Shown here: piece after piece, positions 1-11,148 of the stretch
How the letters are laid out: each line of letters opens with the position of its first letter
How positions within the stretch are numbered: the stretch's first letter is position 1
Assembly (NCBI GenBank): GCA_033675265.1
Contig: JAUJYZ010001003.1
Location: 1-64,000 of the forward strand
DNA from: Actinostola sp. cb2023
Lineage: Eukaryota; Cnidaria; Anthozoa; Actiniaria; Actinostolidae
Length of the DNA: 64,000 nt
Reading direction: 5' to 3'
Translations under genes and position numbers: made by a program
The notes under the pieces: generated by a model
Databases searched by the model: none
Seen by the model: the letters and a program-made list of their open reading frames with translations, nothing else
Told to the model about the DNA's origin: nothing

Positions 1-22
1 CTTTATCGAAATGAGTGTATAC
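1..22. repeat. End of a MITE-like repeat cut by the window edge
   Basis: The first 22 bases match the terminus of the inverted-repeat element at 10922-11142, which ends in the same ATCGAAATGAGTGTATAC. The rest of this copy lies outside the window. Bases 23-220 are AT-rich with no recognisable feature. Confidence 0.6.
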
Positions 23-220
23 ACTCAATTGCAGAAAGGTTGTAGTATACATGTATACAAATATGTAATGAGATACAAGATATCTAATGAGATGCAAGAT
101 GTAAAACGTACAAAAATATGAATGTTTAAACACAAAATATTGCTGAAAATTATTATTGATTTGATGCGATTCTAAAATTGATGTAAACTTCTGATATATT
201 AGAAGAAAATAAGTGATGTT

Positions 221-2779
221 AGTAGTATACACAATGGGGGTTCACCAACCGGAGGATCACGGCGGATCGAGGATCAGCCGTAGAAGTGACGTCAGAGCCC
301 AAAGCGTGATGTCATAGGACGTAAGAACCAATCAGCAGCCGTTTCGGTAACAATAGAAACTCCGGAACGATATCCCAGACCCCTCTCTGGGTATCTGAAC
401 AGTCACGTCTAATTTTAGAACCACCGTTTTCGATTTTTCGCTGACGTTTTTTTTTTATTTTCCCAGTATTTTATTTTCCAGTTCATGACACAAACAAGTG
501 ACGTCAGCACAAATAAACAATAGGGGGATTAACACCGGCCTGAACTTGCCCAAGGAACAACAACAACAGCGATGTTTTTCAAATATATTTTTTATTCAGA
601 AAACTCACATAAAATGTTCTAAGTGAACTTGTCCATACAAACTTATTTCTATTATAAACTAACTGAGTAATTATAAACACAGTGTTTTGATTGTCAGTCA
701 ATAGAAACACCCGTCACTTCAAACAATAGAGATTCTTGTAAAAAGCACTGTTTTTGCATAATTGTAGAATCAACGAACCACGCGAATTATTATAAACAAC
801 ATAAACGATTTCAAATACACTCCTATAAATTATTACCCTTGTAACAAACTGTTAGAAACGTTAACGTTCAGCATAGATGATAGATCTTGCAATACTACCC
901 AGCAAGGGTATACTAGTTCTATCGTTAGTTTCTTTTCTATATCAGGCCTCATCTCGGATCAGTATCAATTTAATCATAGACCTAGAACTAGACCTAAACC
1001 TAGAGCTTTTAAAAGCTATATGTTCTGTGTAATCCGAAAAAAAAGTTTTAAATGCTAGAAAACAACTAAATATTCCCGATTTTATGTGATTTTTAAGTAC
1101 CCCCACCCTGACTTATTCAGAAACTATTGAAATTGGGATCCCTGTGTATTTCTAGTACCTGCTAATACGGTGCGTATACAGCTAATTCAGAAAACGTTGT
1201 CGGCGATCGACTTCAAGTCTACGCGACTAGACCGAAAGGGAGTATGGGTAGATATGATAAATCACTTGCATGCTTTTCGTATTTGGTGGCAATGGCAGGC
1301 GAATCTGTAAATGTATGCCTACGCGTTTTAAAACAAGGAAACAGAAGCAGATGGTGAACAAAATGGCAAGGAAGTTGAGGATTCTGTTGTGTTTTTGAAT
1401 AAAATTTTAGTTGAAGTTCGCGCGCTGCACGCTGGAATGTCATTATCTAATTTACATAAACTCATGTTGAATATTAATTAACTCGAACGTTTACAATAAC
1501 TTCAGAATATTGGTCTTTTCCAGTGAAATACTCCATAATTTTCGACTTTTTATAATATAAAATAAATAGAAGATGGCTTTCTATGGATGCACTTCGGAGC
1601 TCTTGAAATGCAGCTGACTGAATGCACTCGCTATCGCTCGTGCATCCACTTGCTAGTATTTCAAGAGCTCAGGCGTTCATCATTTTTGTATAGAACATAG
1701 AAAGCCATCTTCTATTTGTGAAATGATTCATATTCCGTGAGAGACGTTCCTTTTTGATAGTGTATTTATAGAAGCATTGATATTTACCCATACTCCTTTT
1801 CGATCTAGTCGCGTAGGCTTGAAGTCGATCGCCGACAACGTTTTCTGGATTAGCTGTATGTTACTGAGTGAAACTGTATTTAAAAGAAACGTGTGTGTCA
1901 ACAACTCCACATCAAAGATGTTTGAAGGATTGAATGTTCTACTTTCGAGCTGTGAACAGTTAAATCTGGAATGGAATGGATCGACCTTTTGTGTTCAATG
2001 GCTGAACGCTACATCTTTAACTAGAATGATTAAATTGATACTGACCCGAGATGAGGCCTGATATAGAAAAGAAACTAACGATAGAACTAGTATACCCTTG
2101 CTGGGTAGTATTGCAAGATCTATCATCTATGCTGAACGTTAACGTTTCTAACAGTTTGTTACAAGGGTAATAATTTATAGGAGTATTTGAAATCGTTTAT
2201 GTTGTTTATAATAATTCGCGTGGTTCGTTGATTCTACAATTATGCAAAAACAGTGCTTTTTACAAGAATCTCTATTGTTTGAAGTGACGGGTGTTTCTAT
2301 TGACTGACAATCAAAACACTGTGTTTATAATTACTCAGTTAGTTTATAATAGAAATAAGTTTGTATGGACAAGTTCACTTAGAACATTTTATGTGAGTTT
2401 TCTGAATAAAAAATATATTTGAAAAACATCGCTGTTGTTGTTGTTCCTTGGGCAAGTTCAGGCCGGTGTTAATCCCCCTATTGTTTATTTGTGCTGACGT
2501 CACTTGTTTGTGTCATGAACTGGAAAATAAAATACTGGGAAAATAAAAAAAAAACGTCAGCGAAAAATCGAAACGGTGGTTCTAAAATTAGACGTGACTG
2601 TTCAGATACCCAGAGAGGGGTCTGGGATATCGTTCCGGAGTTTCTATTGTTACCGAAACGGCTGCTGATTGGTTCTTACGTCCTATGACATCACGCTTTG
2701 GGCTCTGACGTCACTTCTACGGCTGATCCTCGATCCGCCGTGATCCTCCGGTTGGTGAACCCCCATTGTGTATACTACT
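221..2779. mobile_element. Foldback element with about 755-bp terminal inverted repeats
   Basis: Bases 221-977 and 2026-2779 are near-perfect reverse complements. The termini read AGTAGTATACACAATGGGGG, and the direct repeat GATGTT flanks both sides (215-220 and 2780-2785), consistent with a 6-bp target duplication. Inside are two further nested inverted pairs, 1176-1256 with 1778-1863 and about 1567-1590 with 1695-1716, so the element can fold as concentric hairpins. The open frame at 1777-2061 lies mostly in the unique centre and resembles no protein I know. No transposase is visible, so it is probably non-autonomous. The superfamily is unknown. Confidence 0.85.
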
Positions 2780-2806
2780 GATGTTTTACATACGTACTGT
2801 CATTTA

Positions 2807-3070
2807 CAGTCATTTGCAAAAATTCTGGCCGCCACGAAATATCAATATATCGGGTGCATTATGGGTAATTAAATAATACTATTTTGAGTTTCCTAACTTA
2901 TTAAATGAAGCAAAGCTTACAGACAACAAACGTAAGACTAAAATAAGCATTATACTAAATATTTCTACCAATTTGCTGATGTTAACCGCTTTAATATTTA
3001 GTACCCATAACGCACCCGATATATTGATATATTGATATATCGTGGCGGCCAGAATTTTTGCAAATGACTG
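2807..3070. mobile_element. Tc1/mariner-type MITE
   Basis: The element begins CAGTCATTTGCAAAAATTC and ends with the reverse complement; the inverted arms are about 65 bp. A TA dinucleotide sits on each side (2805-2806 and 3071-3072), the hallmark of Tc1/mariner insertion. At 264 bp with no coding potential it is non-autonomous. Confidence 0.75.
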
Positions 3071-3503
3071 TATGTAGAGTATGTACATTGTACAATATGA
3101 GTGGCATTATCATTGTATCTGAAAGACTGATATATATGTTGTAGTTCAATATGGATTCTGGTACAATTTGTTTTGAACTGGTACAATTTGTTTTGAACTG
3201 GTACAATTTGTTTTGAACTGGTACAATCTGGCATTTTTAAAAGGGATTTTATTATATTTTTTGTCAAAGAACGCACGAAATATGCACAAGAACGCGCGAA
3301 ATATGGGACCATATTTTGGGTAGTTACTTCAAACTGGCTTTCCAATCATTCATGCAGAATCGTGTGATGAAAATTAACCAATCAGCGTGCGAGAAATTGA
3401 CAGTTTTGGCTAGCGCGCGCTCGTACAGAAATTTCACTGTAATTTGTTGTTTTTTCTTTCACCAAAATAGCTAGTTTCTTTGACAAAATATATAATAAAC
3501 AAC

Positions 3504-3638
3504 TTATTAGTCGGTTAAGCATCTAATACGGCTGTGAATTTTTACTCGTCATGTATTTTGGCTCGCCTAAAGGCTCGCCAAAATACCAAATGACTCGTAA
3601 AAATACACAGCCGTATTAGATGCTTAACCGACTAATAA
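3504..3638. mobile_element. Short hairpin MITE
   Basis: Two arms of about 40 bp starting TTATTAGTCGGTTAAGCATC are reverse complements around a loop that itself contains the short inverted pair GGCTCGCC/GGCGAGCC. It is non-coding. The class is not assignable; other hairpins in the window begin with similar TTATTA termini. Confidence 0.6.
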
Positions 3639-4445
3639 CCTCTATTTATTTTGGGGACTCATTAAAAAAACAGGGGCTTGGATTTTTTTAAGGGAGTTCT
3701 CAAAAGAACTAGACGACTTCCTGGCACCCACCCCTCACTTCATTCTCTCCCTACCTACCCCTCCTTTCATTTCCTGTCTGCCTACATTAATTCTGTCTAT
3801 CTGTCTAGATGTCTATTTAATACCATATTAACATATTATTTTCAATTTTTGTCTTACCTTGTCTGGGACCTGACTGTAGACCAGCGTTGACCAGCGCATT
3901 AACCAACTATGCCATCGAGGATTTCGATGTTGGTTTAGCATCACATTTACATTTTATTAATGTTATTCATTTTCTATTACGTCATTATGTCATTTAAATT
4001 CACGCATGCGCGCTAGATCAAAACGTGGAGGCAATATGGCGGATCACGAACCATGGGTTGATCGTGAGACTTTCTAACGAGAAATAACAACCTGAAACAG
4101 GAAACTAAAAGTAAAAATTCGCTTGTGATTTTCGTACTTGAAGACAAATTTTATGAAAAGGCAAAGAAATTCCTAAACCTTCAAAGGGTACCTGTCTTGT
4201 TCTATAGTGGCGCCTGGTTCAATTCACGGACCGGGCGCGAGTTGAGTTGTGAGCCGGTTCGTTCTCTCCATTGCTTCGATGAATTTTCTCCGGGTACTCC
4301 GGTTTTCCTCCCTCGATAAAAACGAACTAGTGAGATGAGTGTTGGGTGTACAGAATATATAATGTAGTAAGAAGTGAGTGTGAGAGTCTTGTCCCCACTA
4401 GCCATACTGATATCAACACTTGACACGTTAAACATGATATTTATT

Positions 4446-4712
4446 TATTTGTATTCACATCAACGCGTGCCTGTATTGCTCTCTAGTAGAACGAAGTAGG
4501 TTGTATTCACGTCAACGTGTCAACGCTTCCCTGTCTTGCTCTCTAGTAGAACGAAGCAGCTTGTATTCACGTTAACATGTACTCGAACGTACATATGTAC
4601 CTGTCTTGCTCTCATAGTATAGTAGAACGAAGCAGCTTGTATTCACGTCAACACGTACTCGAATGTACATGTGCCTGTCTTGCTCTATAGTAGAACGAAG
4701 CAGATTGTATTC
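4446..4712. repeat. Tandem repeat, about 60-70 bp units
   Basis: Four to five imperfect units share TTGTATTCACGTCAACGTG followed by CCTGTCTTGCTCTCTAGTAG and AACGAAGCAG. Spacing varies between units. No coding potential. Confidence 0.7.
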
Positions 4713-5032
4713 ATTCTTACCAAGTCTACCCCAATACTAACCCTAAACCCTAACCCCAAGGTACTTGATTACTATATAGCAATAAAATACAAAGTCTTCC
4801 CTATCCCTAACCCTAAGCCTAACCCCAAGGTACTTCATGATTATAATAAAATACAAAGTCTTCCCCAATACTAACCCTAAACCTAGAACCCCAAGGTACT
4901 TCATGATTTTAATAAAATACAAAGTCTTCCCCAATACTAACCCTAAACCTAACCCCAAGGTACTCTGATTATAATAAAATACAAAGTCTTCCCCAATACT
5001 AACCCTAAACCTAACCCCAAGGTACTTCATGT
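4713..5032. repeat. Tandem repeat with CCCTAA-rich segments
   Basis: Five units of about 60-65 bp contain CCCCAAGGTACTTCATGATT, ATAATAAAATACAAAGTCTT and CCCCAATACTAACCCTAAAC. The CCCTAA fragments look telomere-like but are embedded in a longer unit, so this is a minisatellite and not an interstitial telomere tract. Confidence 0.75.
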
Positions 5033-5175
5033 TGTACCAGTTCAAAACAAATTGTACCAGTTCAAAACAAATTGTACCAGTTCAAAAAACAAATTGTACC
5101 AGTTCAAAACAAATTGTACCGGTACAAAACCAAATTGTACCAGAATCCATATTGAACTACAACATATACATACAG

Positions 5176-5315
5176 CTTATTATATGTTTTCTTGGGTATT
5201 ACAAGGCTGATATTTTACGAATTGCGAATGTATTATTCCGAGCCCACAGAGAGAGGAAAAATGCGAGCAACGAGTAAAATGTCAGCCCGTAATACCCAAG
5301 AAAACATATAATAAG
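5176..5315. mobile_element. Hairpin MITE
   Basis: Arms of about 45 bp start CTTATTATATGTTTTCTTGG and are near-perfect reverse complements around a short loop containing AGAGAGAGG. It is non-coding. It is a different sequence from the hairpin at 3504-3638 but has a similar TTATTA terminus. Confidence 0.65.
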
Positions 5316-5400
5316 GGATTTATTATAGAACTATGACATAATTTTATCAGGATATTGTTTTTTGAGTTTTTTGAGTTGTGAACAGGGCATTAAGTAGTAT

Positions 5401-5500
5401 TTACAATATGAGTGGCAATGTTGTATCTTATTTACAATCTCGAGCCGAAGGCGAGAGATTGTAAATAATAAGATACAACATTGTCACGAATGTTGTAAAT
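5401..5500. mobile_element. Hairpin MITE with an 8-nt loop
   Basis: The arms read TTACAATATGAGTGGCAATG then TTGTATCTTATTTACAATCT and meet at a small CGAGCCGAAGGCGAG turn. A diverged relative of the left arm occurs at 3090-3121. Non-coding. Confidence 0.6.
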
Positions 5501-7440
5501 TACTTATGATATTGTTTAATCATTGTTTGAACCAGGTAGGCGTTTCAACCAGAATTGTCAGTAGTCGATATCTGATTGAGATGAAAAGAATATAATAACT
5601 GTTCTTTTAGCATTAAATTCTCATTCCGATTGCTTGACCGCACTGAACAATGAAAACAGTTTGGTATTATAGCTTAGTTAAGAGTCGATTGTTTAATAAA
5701 TGTTTTATTCCTTTTCATACTTTTGAATAGAGTTGATTGCTCATTGAGACATATACAAAGAACAAATACGGCAAATATGTATATGAATGCTTTTTCATTT
5801 AGAATACATTTACACTTTTGTTTGGTTTTCAAAGGGGGCTTTAATTGTGAATGAAATGCGAACGGAGATTTGATTATTTTCAATCAAATCAAGAACAGTC
5901 TCACAGGAAGTTCGTAAAGCTAAGACGGGCACTTGAGACGATGACTGGCAATTTTCGTAAACTGCCAAAAGTGCATCACAAGAGAGTCAGTTGTTGAGGG
6001 AATGTGCCCAAACTAGCACAAAGTGGAGTGTAAAGATTTTTGAAGCCCTGGCAGATGTCTCGAAAAAACAAGGTAGCAAGGAAAGAGTCTATTGACTTGT
6101 CTTTTGACACATCAATTCCGTATGAAGTTCTTCGACTAACATTACTTTACCATCTTCTAACTCGAGGTTCTTGAAAATAACACATCGCCAACTATTCCGG
6201 TCATCCTGAGCCGAAATTCACTCAGCGGCTTTCCTTCGGAACATAGACTTCGATTGACACTCGTATCAGTAAAAATTCGCTCCAAAACAGGTTAAATAAG
6301 GCTCTTTTAGTTAATTAAACACCGTTGGACATTCAAACAACTACCAAACTGTATGTGTTAGGTATATTTAGAGCCCAATATATTATCGAAGAAACATTTT
6401 AGAAGCGAAAATACTAACTCGGTTCGACGATTTTGATCAATAGCACAGGGAGCCCAAGCGCCCTCAGGCCCGGACTTGGATAAATCTAACTTACTTGCGA
6501 CGGTATCCCTGTGCTTTAACAGCTATCCCATGGATCTTTACGGCAAATGAAAGCTGGATAACTGAGCTTTATTTGGGTACCAAACATGACGATTTTCGGT
6601 AAAGTTTCGACTTCAAACTTCACTATATTTTGCCCACCGGAAGCGGACATTTGGTGTTCTAATTTGGTGATAATGGAGCATTTTCAAAGTCAATAGGGAA
6701 TGGTGTAATTATATACAATCTAGACATGCTTTCGTGAATTGCTTTACAGGTATGTCTACTTTATATACCGATTTCAGTAAATTGAACAGAGTCATCCATA
6801 TTTCCATAATTAGACTTGGAACTTCGCAATTTCGCATGTTTTTATCCAAATTTACAGAGGCAGTATGGACGATATACACGTCGATCGACTTTAATAAAAG
6901 GAATGGTAGGAAATTATATTTTCGTAATTTTTATTAGCCAGAGGAAAGTATAAGGAGTAGTAGAATGCTATTCCATCTTGGTAAATTAATTTTCTTCAGA
7001 ACGTACACTTTTATTTCCCTTAATTTGCTCGCTTCCCAGTCAAGCCTTGTATTTTTGCCAGTTCGCGATTGTCATTATTCGATTGGGGAAGACCGCTGTT
7101 CGTCGCGGGCTCAAGATGACCGGAATAGTTGGCGATGATGTAGCAAGTAACGCAATATTTAGCCAGAACTTGCTATCATCTTTAATTTGAAGTAATCTCG
7201 TGTCTTTCAAAGTTAACGTTTGTTATAATTTATTTGAGATTGTGAAAGTATTGCCGCACAAGCTCGCACAGAGCTAGAAATCCAATGATTGTATCATTAG
7301 TAAGTAAGTTAAAACTGTGAAGGTGCTAAGCTCCAATAGAGGAAGGGAGTTACATTAAAGAAACTGCGAAACAAAATCTAACGAGTATTTTTCTTAATTA
7401 GCTTTTAGGATAATGTATTATTCCTCTCATATAATGCATT
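5501..7440. other. No gene seen; one widely spaced inverted repeat
   Basis: No convincing coding region in either strand. A 25-bp inverted pair, CATCGCCAACTATTCCGGTC at 6184-6208 and its complement at 7115-7137, may mark the ends of a degraded element of about 0.95 kb. I found no target duplication for it. Confidence 0.5.
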
Positions 7441-7445
7441 GATCG

Positions 7446-7566
7446 ATACAGAATACTTATAGATCGAGCTTATTAGTATTCTGTATCTGATACAGAATAC
7501 TAATAAGGTCTATTAGTATTCTGTATCAGATACAGAATACTAATAAGCTTTATTACTATTCTGTAT
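7446..7566. repeat. Tandem palindromes of TATTCTGTATC
   Basis: Several consecutive palindromes of the form TTATTAGTATTCTGTATC/GATACAGAATACTAATAA follow each other with small spacers. The structure could extrude as multiple hairpins. Non-coding. Confidence 0.7.
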
Positions 7567-7854
7567 CATACTTGTATGGGAGTTACAAGGTAGCCACGTG
7601 ACCAGAATGCTGAGCACAGATTGGACAGCTGCCTAATGAATTATTAATGATATTTATAACATCTCATATCGGCCCTCAAAAATGACCAAATGTGGTAAAA
7701 TTATGTCACAGTTATATAATAAATGTATGTACATGTATAACTTCATGTTTCGGTGTACTGTTTTAAACATTAAGATAACATTTATTTTCTCTAAGAAAGT
7801 CAAGGTTAAAGTTGTTGCATATCAGGACGATGAACATTGTAATAATCTTGATTA

Positions 7855-8131
7855 CAATCCTCTACTATGGTTATGATTTCTTACTATGGTTATGATTTCT
7901 ATTGTCTTTACAATCCTCTACTATGGTTATGATTTCTATTGTCTTTACAATCCTCTACTATGGTTATGATTTCTATTGTCTTTACAATCCTCTACTATGG
8001 TTATGATTTCTATTGTCTTTACAATCCTCTACTATGGTTATGATTTCTATTGTCTTTACAATCCTCTACTATGGTTATGATTTCTATTGTCTTTACAATC
8101 CTCTACTATTGTTATGATTTCTATTGTCTTT
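7855..8131. repeat. 37-bp minisatellite, about 7.5 copies
   Basis: The unit is ACAATCCTCTACTATGGTTA followed by TGATTTCTATTGTCTTT, repeated head-to-tail with almost no divergence. There are no unique spacers between units, so it is a simple tandem array. Confidence 0.9.
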
Positions 8132-8316
8132 TCCTCATGAATTGTTAATAAATTTGATAAATGTAGTTTTTAATCAATCGTAGAGATGATCAATAATTAT
8201 TATTGAACTTATATTGGTACAATAATTTATTTAACATCTTGGCACTGGCCTGGACATGTTTAATATTATTAACATGCATGGATGTGTTTGCCAACTACTG
8301 TTATTAGGGAGCTTGA

Positions 8317-8845
8317 GCTTTAAAATATCTACAACAACGACGTCAACCGGAAGTGTAAATAACTTCGGTTTCATATCAAGAAATCCCCCATTAAAGTGTG
8401 CTGTTGCTCGGCCAGCTTTTCTATGTCCATATTTGGGCATTGTACTTACCATATTTGGAAACCCTGTAAATATTTTTCGCTTAAAAAAGTACGATTTTTA
8501 TCGAAAAATCCATCCAAACTTACAGCAAATCGAGTAAATGAATGTAAACATTGTACCTCCATTTTGTAACACGGCCAAAAAGACTGGGAAACCTAACACA
8601 TGGATGTGACCGGTAAACTCGTGCCCAGTCCCCGTAGCTGGTCTACGTAAAAAGCACAGATTTCTTGATATGGGGTTTCGTACCGTAGTGATTTAGTCCA
8701 ACCTACATGTATGTCCTAAGTCTAAGCCTAAGCCTGTGAGGTTACTTCATCCACAGGGAATACCAACTACAATGTATGACGGTATACTCTGAACAGAAGT
8801 TATTTACACTTCCGGTTGACGTCGCCGTTGTAGATTTTGCAAAGC
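8317..8845. mobile_element. TTAA-type MITE next to element A
   Basis: Arms of about 55 bp share TCTACAACRACGACGTCAAC followed by CGGAAGTGTAAATAACTTC in inverse orientation. The left flank is TTGA (8313-8316) and the right flank TTAA (8846-8849), consistent with a TTAA target duplication with one base changed. The right TTAA is also the left boundary of element A. Non-coding. Confidence 0.55.
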
Positions 8846-8849
8846 TTAA

Positions 8850-9738
8850 GAGGCTGTCCGCGTAAGAACCGACCAATAGCTTCCGCCTCAAACAATAAGT
8901 TGAACTCGTTTTAAGTTGGTGGATAGGCACAACCAAGCTAACTATGAAAAGCAATTTCTTTCGTCTCAATTCTAATTATTTTTTAAGATATGACTTCTCG
9001 AAGATGAGATCGACCGACAAGGCAAAAATCTGGTCTAAAATAGCGATGAGCAAAATCCACTCGCATTGCGTTCACGCATCGTAAAATGATCGCTTATTGT
9101 GACAACTGGCAAAATTTATATCTAATGATGTGATTTGGGATCAAGATTGAATAAAATTGGAACTATTTTCTGTTTATCGGTACTGAATTATACAACACAC
9201 TGAAAGCCAAGCTGACGAAACAGCCCATATTCAACGACAATTTTCTCCGTTGTGGGACCAGATATGGGAAAGTAATAATTTTACCCCAAATAAAGAAGGG
9301 TTGCTTTTTGTAAATGTCCAAAAAAAATTGTCGGGCCTCTCGATCTAAGCGGGGAAAAAATTGGGTCGCGATAAAAGGCTGAAACTGAAACGGAGGAAAC
9401 GGAAACGGCTGAAAGAGCGGAAAGTGCGGAAAGTGGTAAAAAGCTGAAACGGCGGAAAGTGGAAAAAAGCTGAAACGGCGGAAACGGCGGAAAAGTGGTA
9501 AAAAGCTGAAATGGCGGAAAAGTGGTAAAAAGCTGAAACCTCCCCGCCAACAATGACAGATACATTGAGATACATATAAAACATTTCAGAATCCTCGCTA
9601 TTTCGATCCAACACAGATTAGGATAGGCCTTGAATTGTAAGCGATCCATTATTAAACATATGTGTAAGAAAATAAGCACATTGAACCCGTTATTGCTAAA
9701 ATACTTCTCGGAATTTGTATCAGATTCAGAAGATTTGA
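8850..9738. repeat. Left terminal inverted repeat of element A
   Basis: It matches 30459-31299 in reverse complement over nearly its whole length. It differs by a polypurine minisatellite at 9376-9540, where the right arm has a different sequence of about 180 bp (30612-30795). It contains GACCAATAGC, a CCAAT-like motif that could serve a promoter for the gene starting just downstream; that role is inference. Confidence 0.85.
9376..9540. repeat. Polypurine minisatellite in the left TIR
   Basis: Repeats of AAAAGCTGAAACGGCGGAAA and shorter variants fill this stretch. The strand bias (almost all purine on +) yields open frames on the minus strand rich in Phe, Ser, Pro and Thr that are artefacts of the repeat. 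Confidence 0.85.
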
Positions 9739-9830
9739 CAAAATATGAAATTAACAAATGTTCTCATTTGGGTAACCGCTGACTTCGACGACTTCGCGTG
9801 TGAATTTATCAGAAAATTCGGAAAATTCAA

Positions 9831-10215
9831 CATGTCCAATTGTTCCTTATTCAAAAAACATCCAATTGAATGCGGGCCAGCACACGGCCACACGGAAACA
9901 GTTCTTCTTTTTGACTGCTGTGATGATGTTAGTTATCACCTGAACACCTGCCATCTATCCCGGTGCAAGCTCAAAGAATATGAGCTCATTCTGCAGAGGG
10001 CTGGATTAGACCAATTTCACCTGAGGGAATGACCCAGTTCCGGGTTTGCCCCCGTCACCGCTATGATCTGGGGAGATGTTGGAGACCACCAACAATATGC
10101 CAGTATCTGATGCACTCTGGTTCTTCCAAATCATTAAAAGGTCGCGAAGTTATTAGTGTTGAAATGGCCAAAGCTATTGTTCAATTACTGGGAGCCAGTG
10201 TGCCGATCGGATCGC
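9831..10215 (+). pseudogene. Element A transposase-like gene, exon 1 (Cys-rich N-terminal module)
   Basis: The likely start is the ATG at 9831, giving MSNCSLFKK, comparable with MEVNCSFQR at the start of the element B gene. Conserved landmarks shared with B are an ELIL.RA helix, then CPRHRYDLGRCWR and a conserved Cys/Pro segment, ending GAS.PIGS. The frame shifts at 10029, where a TGA overlaps an ATG (ATGA), so the module needs both frames. The exon ends at a GT donor (GC|GTAAGT) after one base of a codon, the same phase as B exon 1. The Cys/His content suggests metal binding. I do not recognise the domain by name. Confidence 0.65.
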
Positions 10216-10403
10216 GTAAGTAATCTGTATTTATAACCTCAAAATAGTGTTTTCCAGAACATTACGAGATAGATCGGTATTGGATAGTTTTGTCCCAGTG
10301 TGTTTAATACTAGATGATAGGAAAGCGGGCGTGTCTGAGAAAGGCGGGCAAAGAACCCGAAATAGACACTAATTATGATGCAAATCGTCATTTTTGTCTG
10401 CAG

Positions 10404-10554
10404 CGATATGTACTGTATGTCGCAAAAAACACAGCGCAGAATTGAGTAATGCAAGTGTTGGTGCTACAGCATGCAAGGGCCCTGATGTTGGCGACCTAAC
10501 GGAAGAACTAGCTCATTTGTCGATAGTTCCTGAAGAAATGATCATGGAGTTGAG
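10404..10554 (+). pseudogene. Element A gene, exon 2 (CxxC segment)
   Basis: A TTTTGTCTGCAG acceptor opens an uninterrupted frame containing ICTVCRKKHS, and a donor (GAG|GTATGG) closes it. The incoming phase matches exon 1. The CxxC pair probably completes the metal site begun in exon 1; this is inference. In the present arrangement the next recognisable exon is 12 kb away because of insertions, and its phase does not match directly, so at least one short exon is probably missing. Confidence 0.55.
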
Positions 10555-10921
10555 GTATGGTACCTAAATAAATATTATATTTTAAGAAACATAGGATAAC
10601 AACATTACCAGTATTATAGCATTGCTCGGGGTAGGTTAGGATAAGGGTTAGACGAGCTTGAGGGTGTTGTGGCAGTAGCAGCGCTTATTTGAAGGGAGCG
10701 CCAATCGTTAAAAGTGATCGGAGTGTGCATTCAGGGACCGCGGAGACGGGGGGCTGGGGGGGGGGGGGGGGTGGGGTGGGACTTTGTCCTCCACCCCATA
10801 TTTAGCCAAAAAGATTGTTTATAACAACTTTATTTGTAAGATGACAATGTTTACAAAAAGGGTGTCAACAGGGGGAACTGAATCCCCATATTAAGTTAAC
10901 CCCCTATAAATTGGTTATAAA
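10555..10921. other. Intron sequence with a poly(G) tract; no gene
   Basis: It contains a G-run at about 10757-10770. A fragment near 10728-10748 (CAGGGACCGCGGAG) resembles the inverse of part of the 97-bp satellite unit at 11149-11930. Nothing coding. Confidence 0.5.
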
Positions 10922-11142
10922 TCTATATACACTCATTTCGATAAAGTTAGTCACCCGTAAAGCTTCGAAGGTGAGACCGATGAGGATCCTGGGTTAAACA
11001 AAAAACAAAACAAAAAACAAAAAAAAAACAAAAAAAGAGGATCCTGGGTTGGTTAAAATGTATGTACCCATGGTCCTTCTTGGTCTCACCTTCGAAGCTT
11101 TTCGGGTGACTAACTTTATCGAAATGAGTGTATACATGCAAT
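10922..11142. mobile_element. Inverted-repeat MITE
   Basis: Arms of about 70 bp (TATACACTCATTTCGATAAA then GTTAGTCACCCG and CTTCGAAGGTGAGACC) are reverse complements around an A/C-rich centre. The same terminus is seen at bases 1-22. Non-coding. Confidence 0.75.
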
Positions 11143-11148
11143 ACAATA

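Larger units (their letters stand above)
3134..5168. repeat. Inverted pair of 20-bp minisatellites bounding a 2-kb segment
   Basis: At 3134-3230 a unique leader (GTTGTAGTTCAATATGG) runs into about 3.5 copies of the 20-mer GGTACAATTTGTTTTGAACT. The same leader and 20-mer recur in inverse orientation at 5033-5168. The paired ends suggest the termini of one composite or foldback element enclosing the hairpin at 3504-3638 and the arrays at 4446-5032. I see no clear target duplication and no gene. Bases 3640-4440 are otherwise featureless. Confidence 0.6.

Noticed and set aside
4713..5032. CCCTAA-rich stretch as an interstitial telomere
   Set aside because: The CCCTAA pieces are short, imperfect and always embedded in a 60-65-bp unit, so the array is an ordinary minisatellite.
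7855..8131. 37-bp repeats as a CRISPR array
   Set aside because: Units are directly adjacent with no unique spacers, and the genome is clearly eukaryotic.
9281..9757. 158-codon open frame on the minus strand
   Set aside because: It runs through the polypurine minisatellite and gives a repetitive Phe/Ser/Pro/Thr peptide; the composition follows from the repeat.
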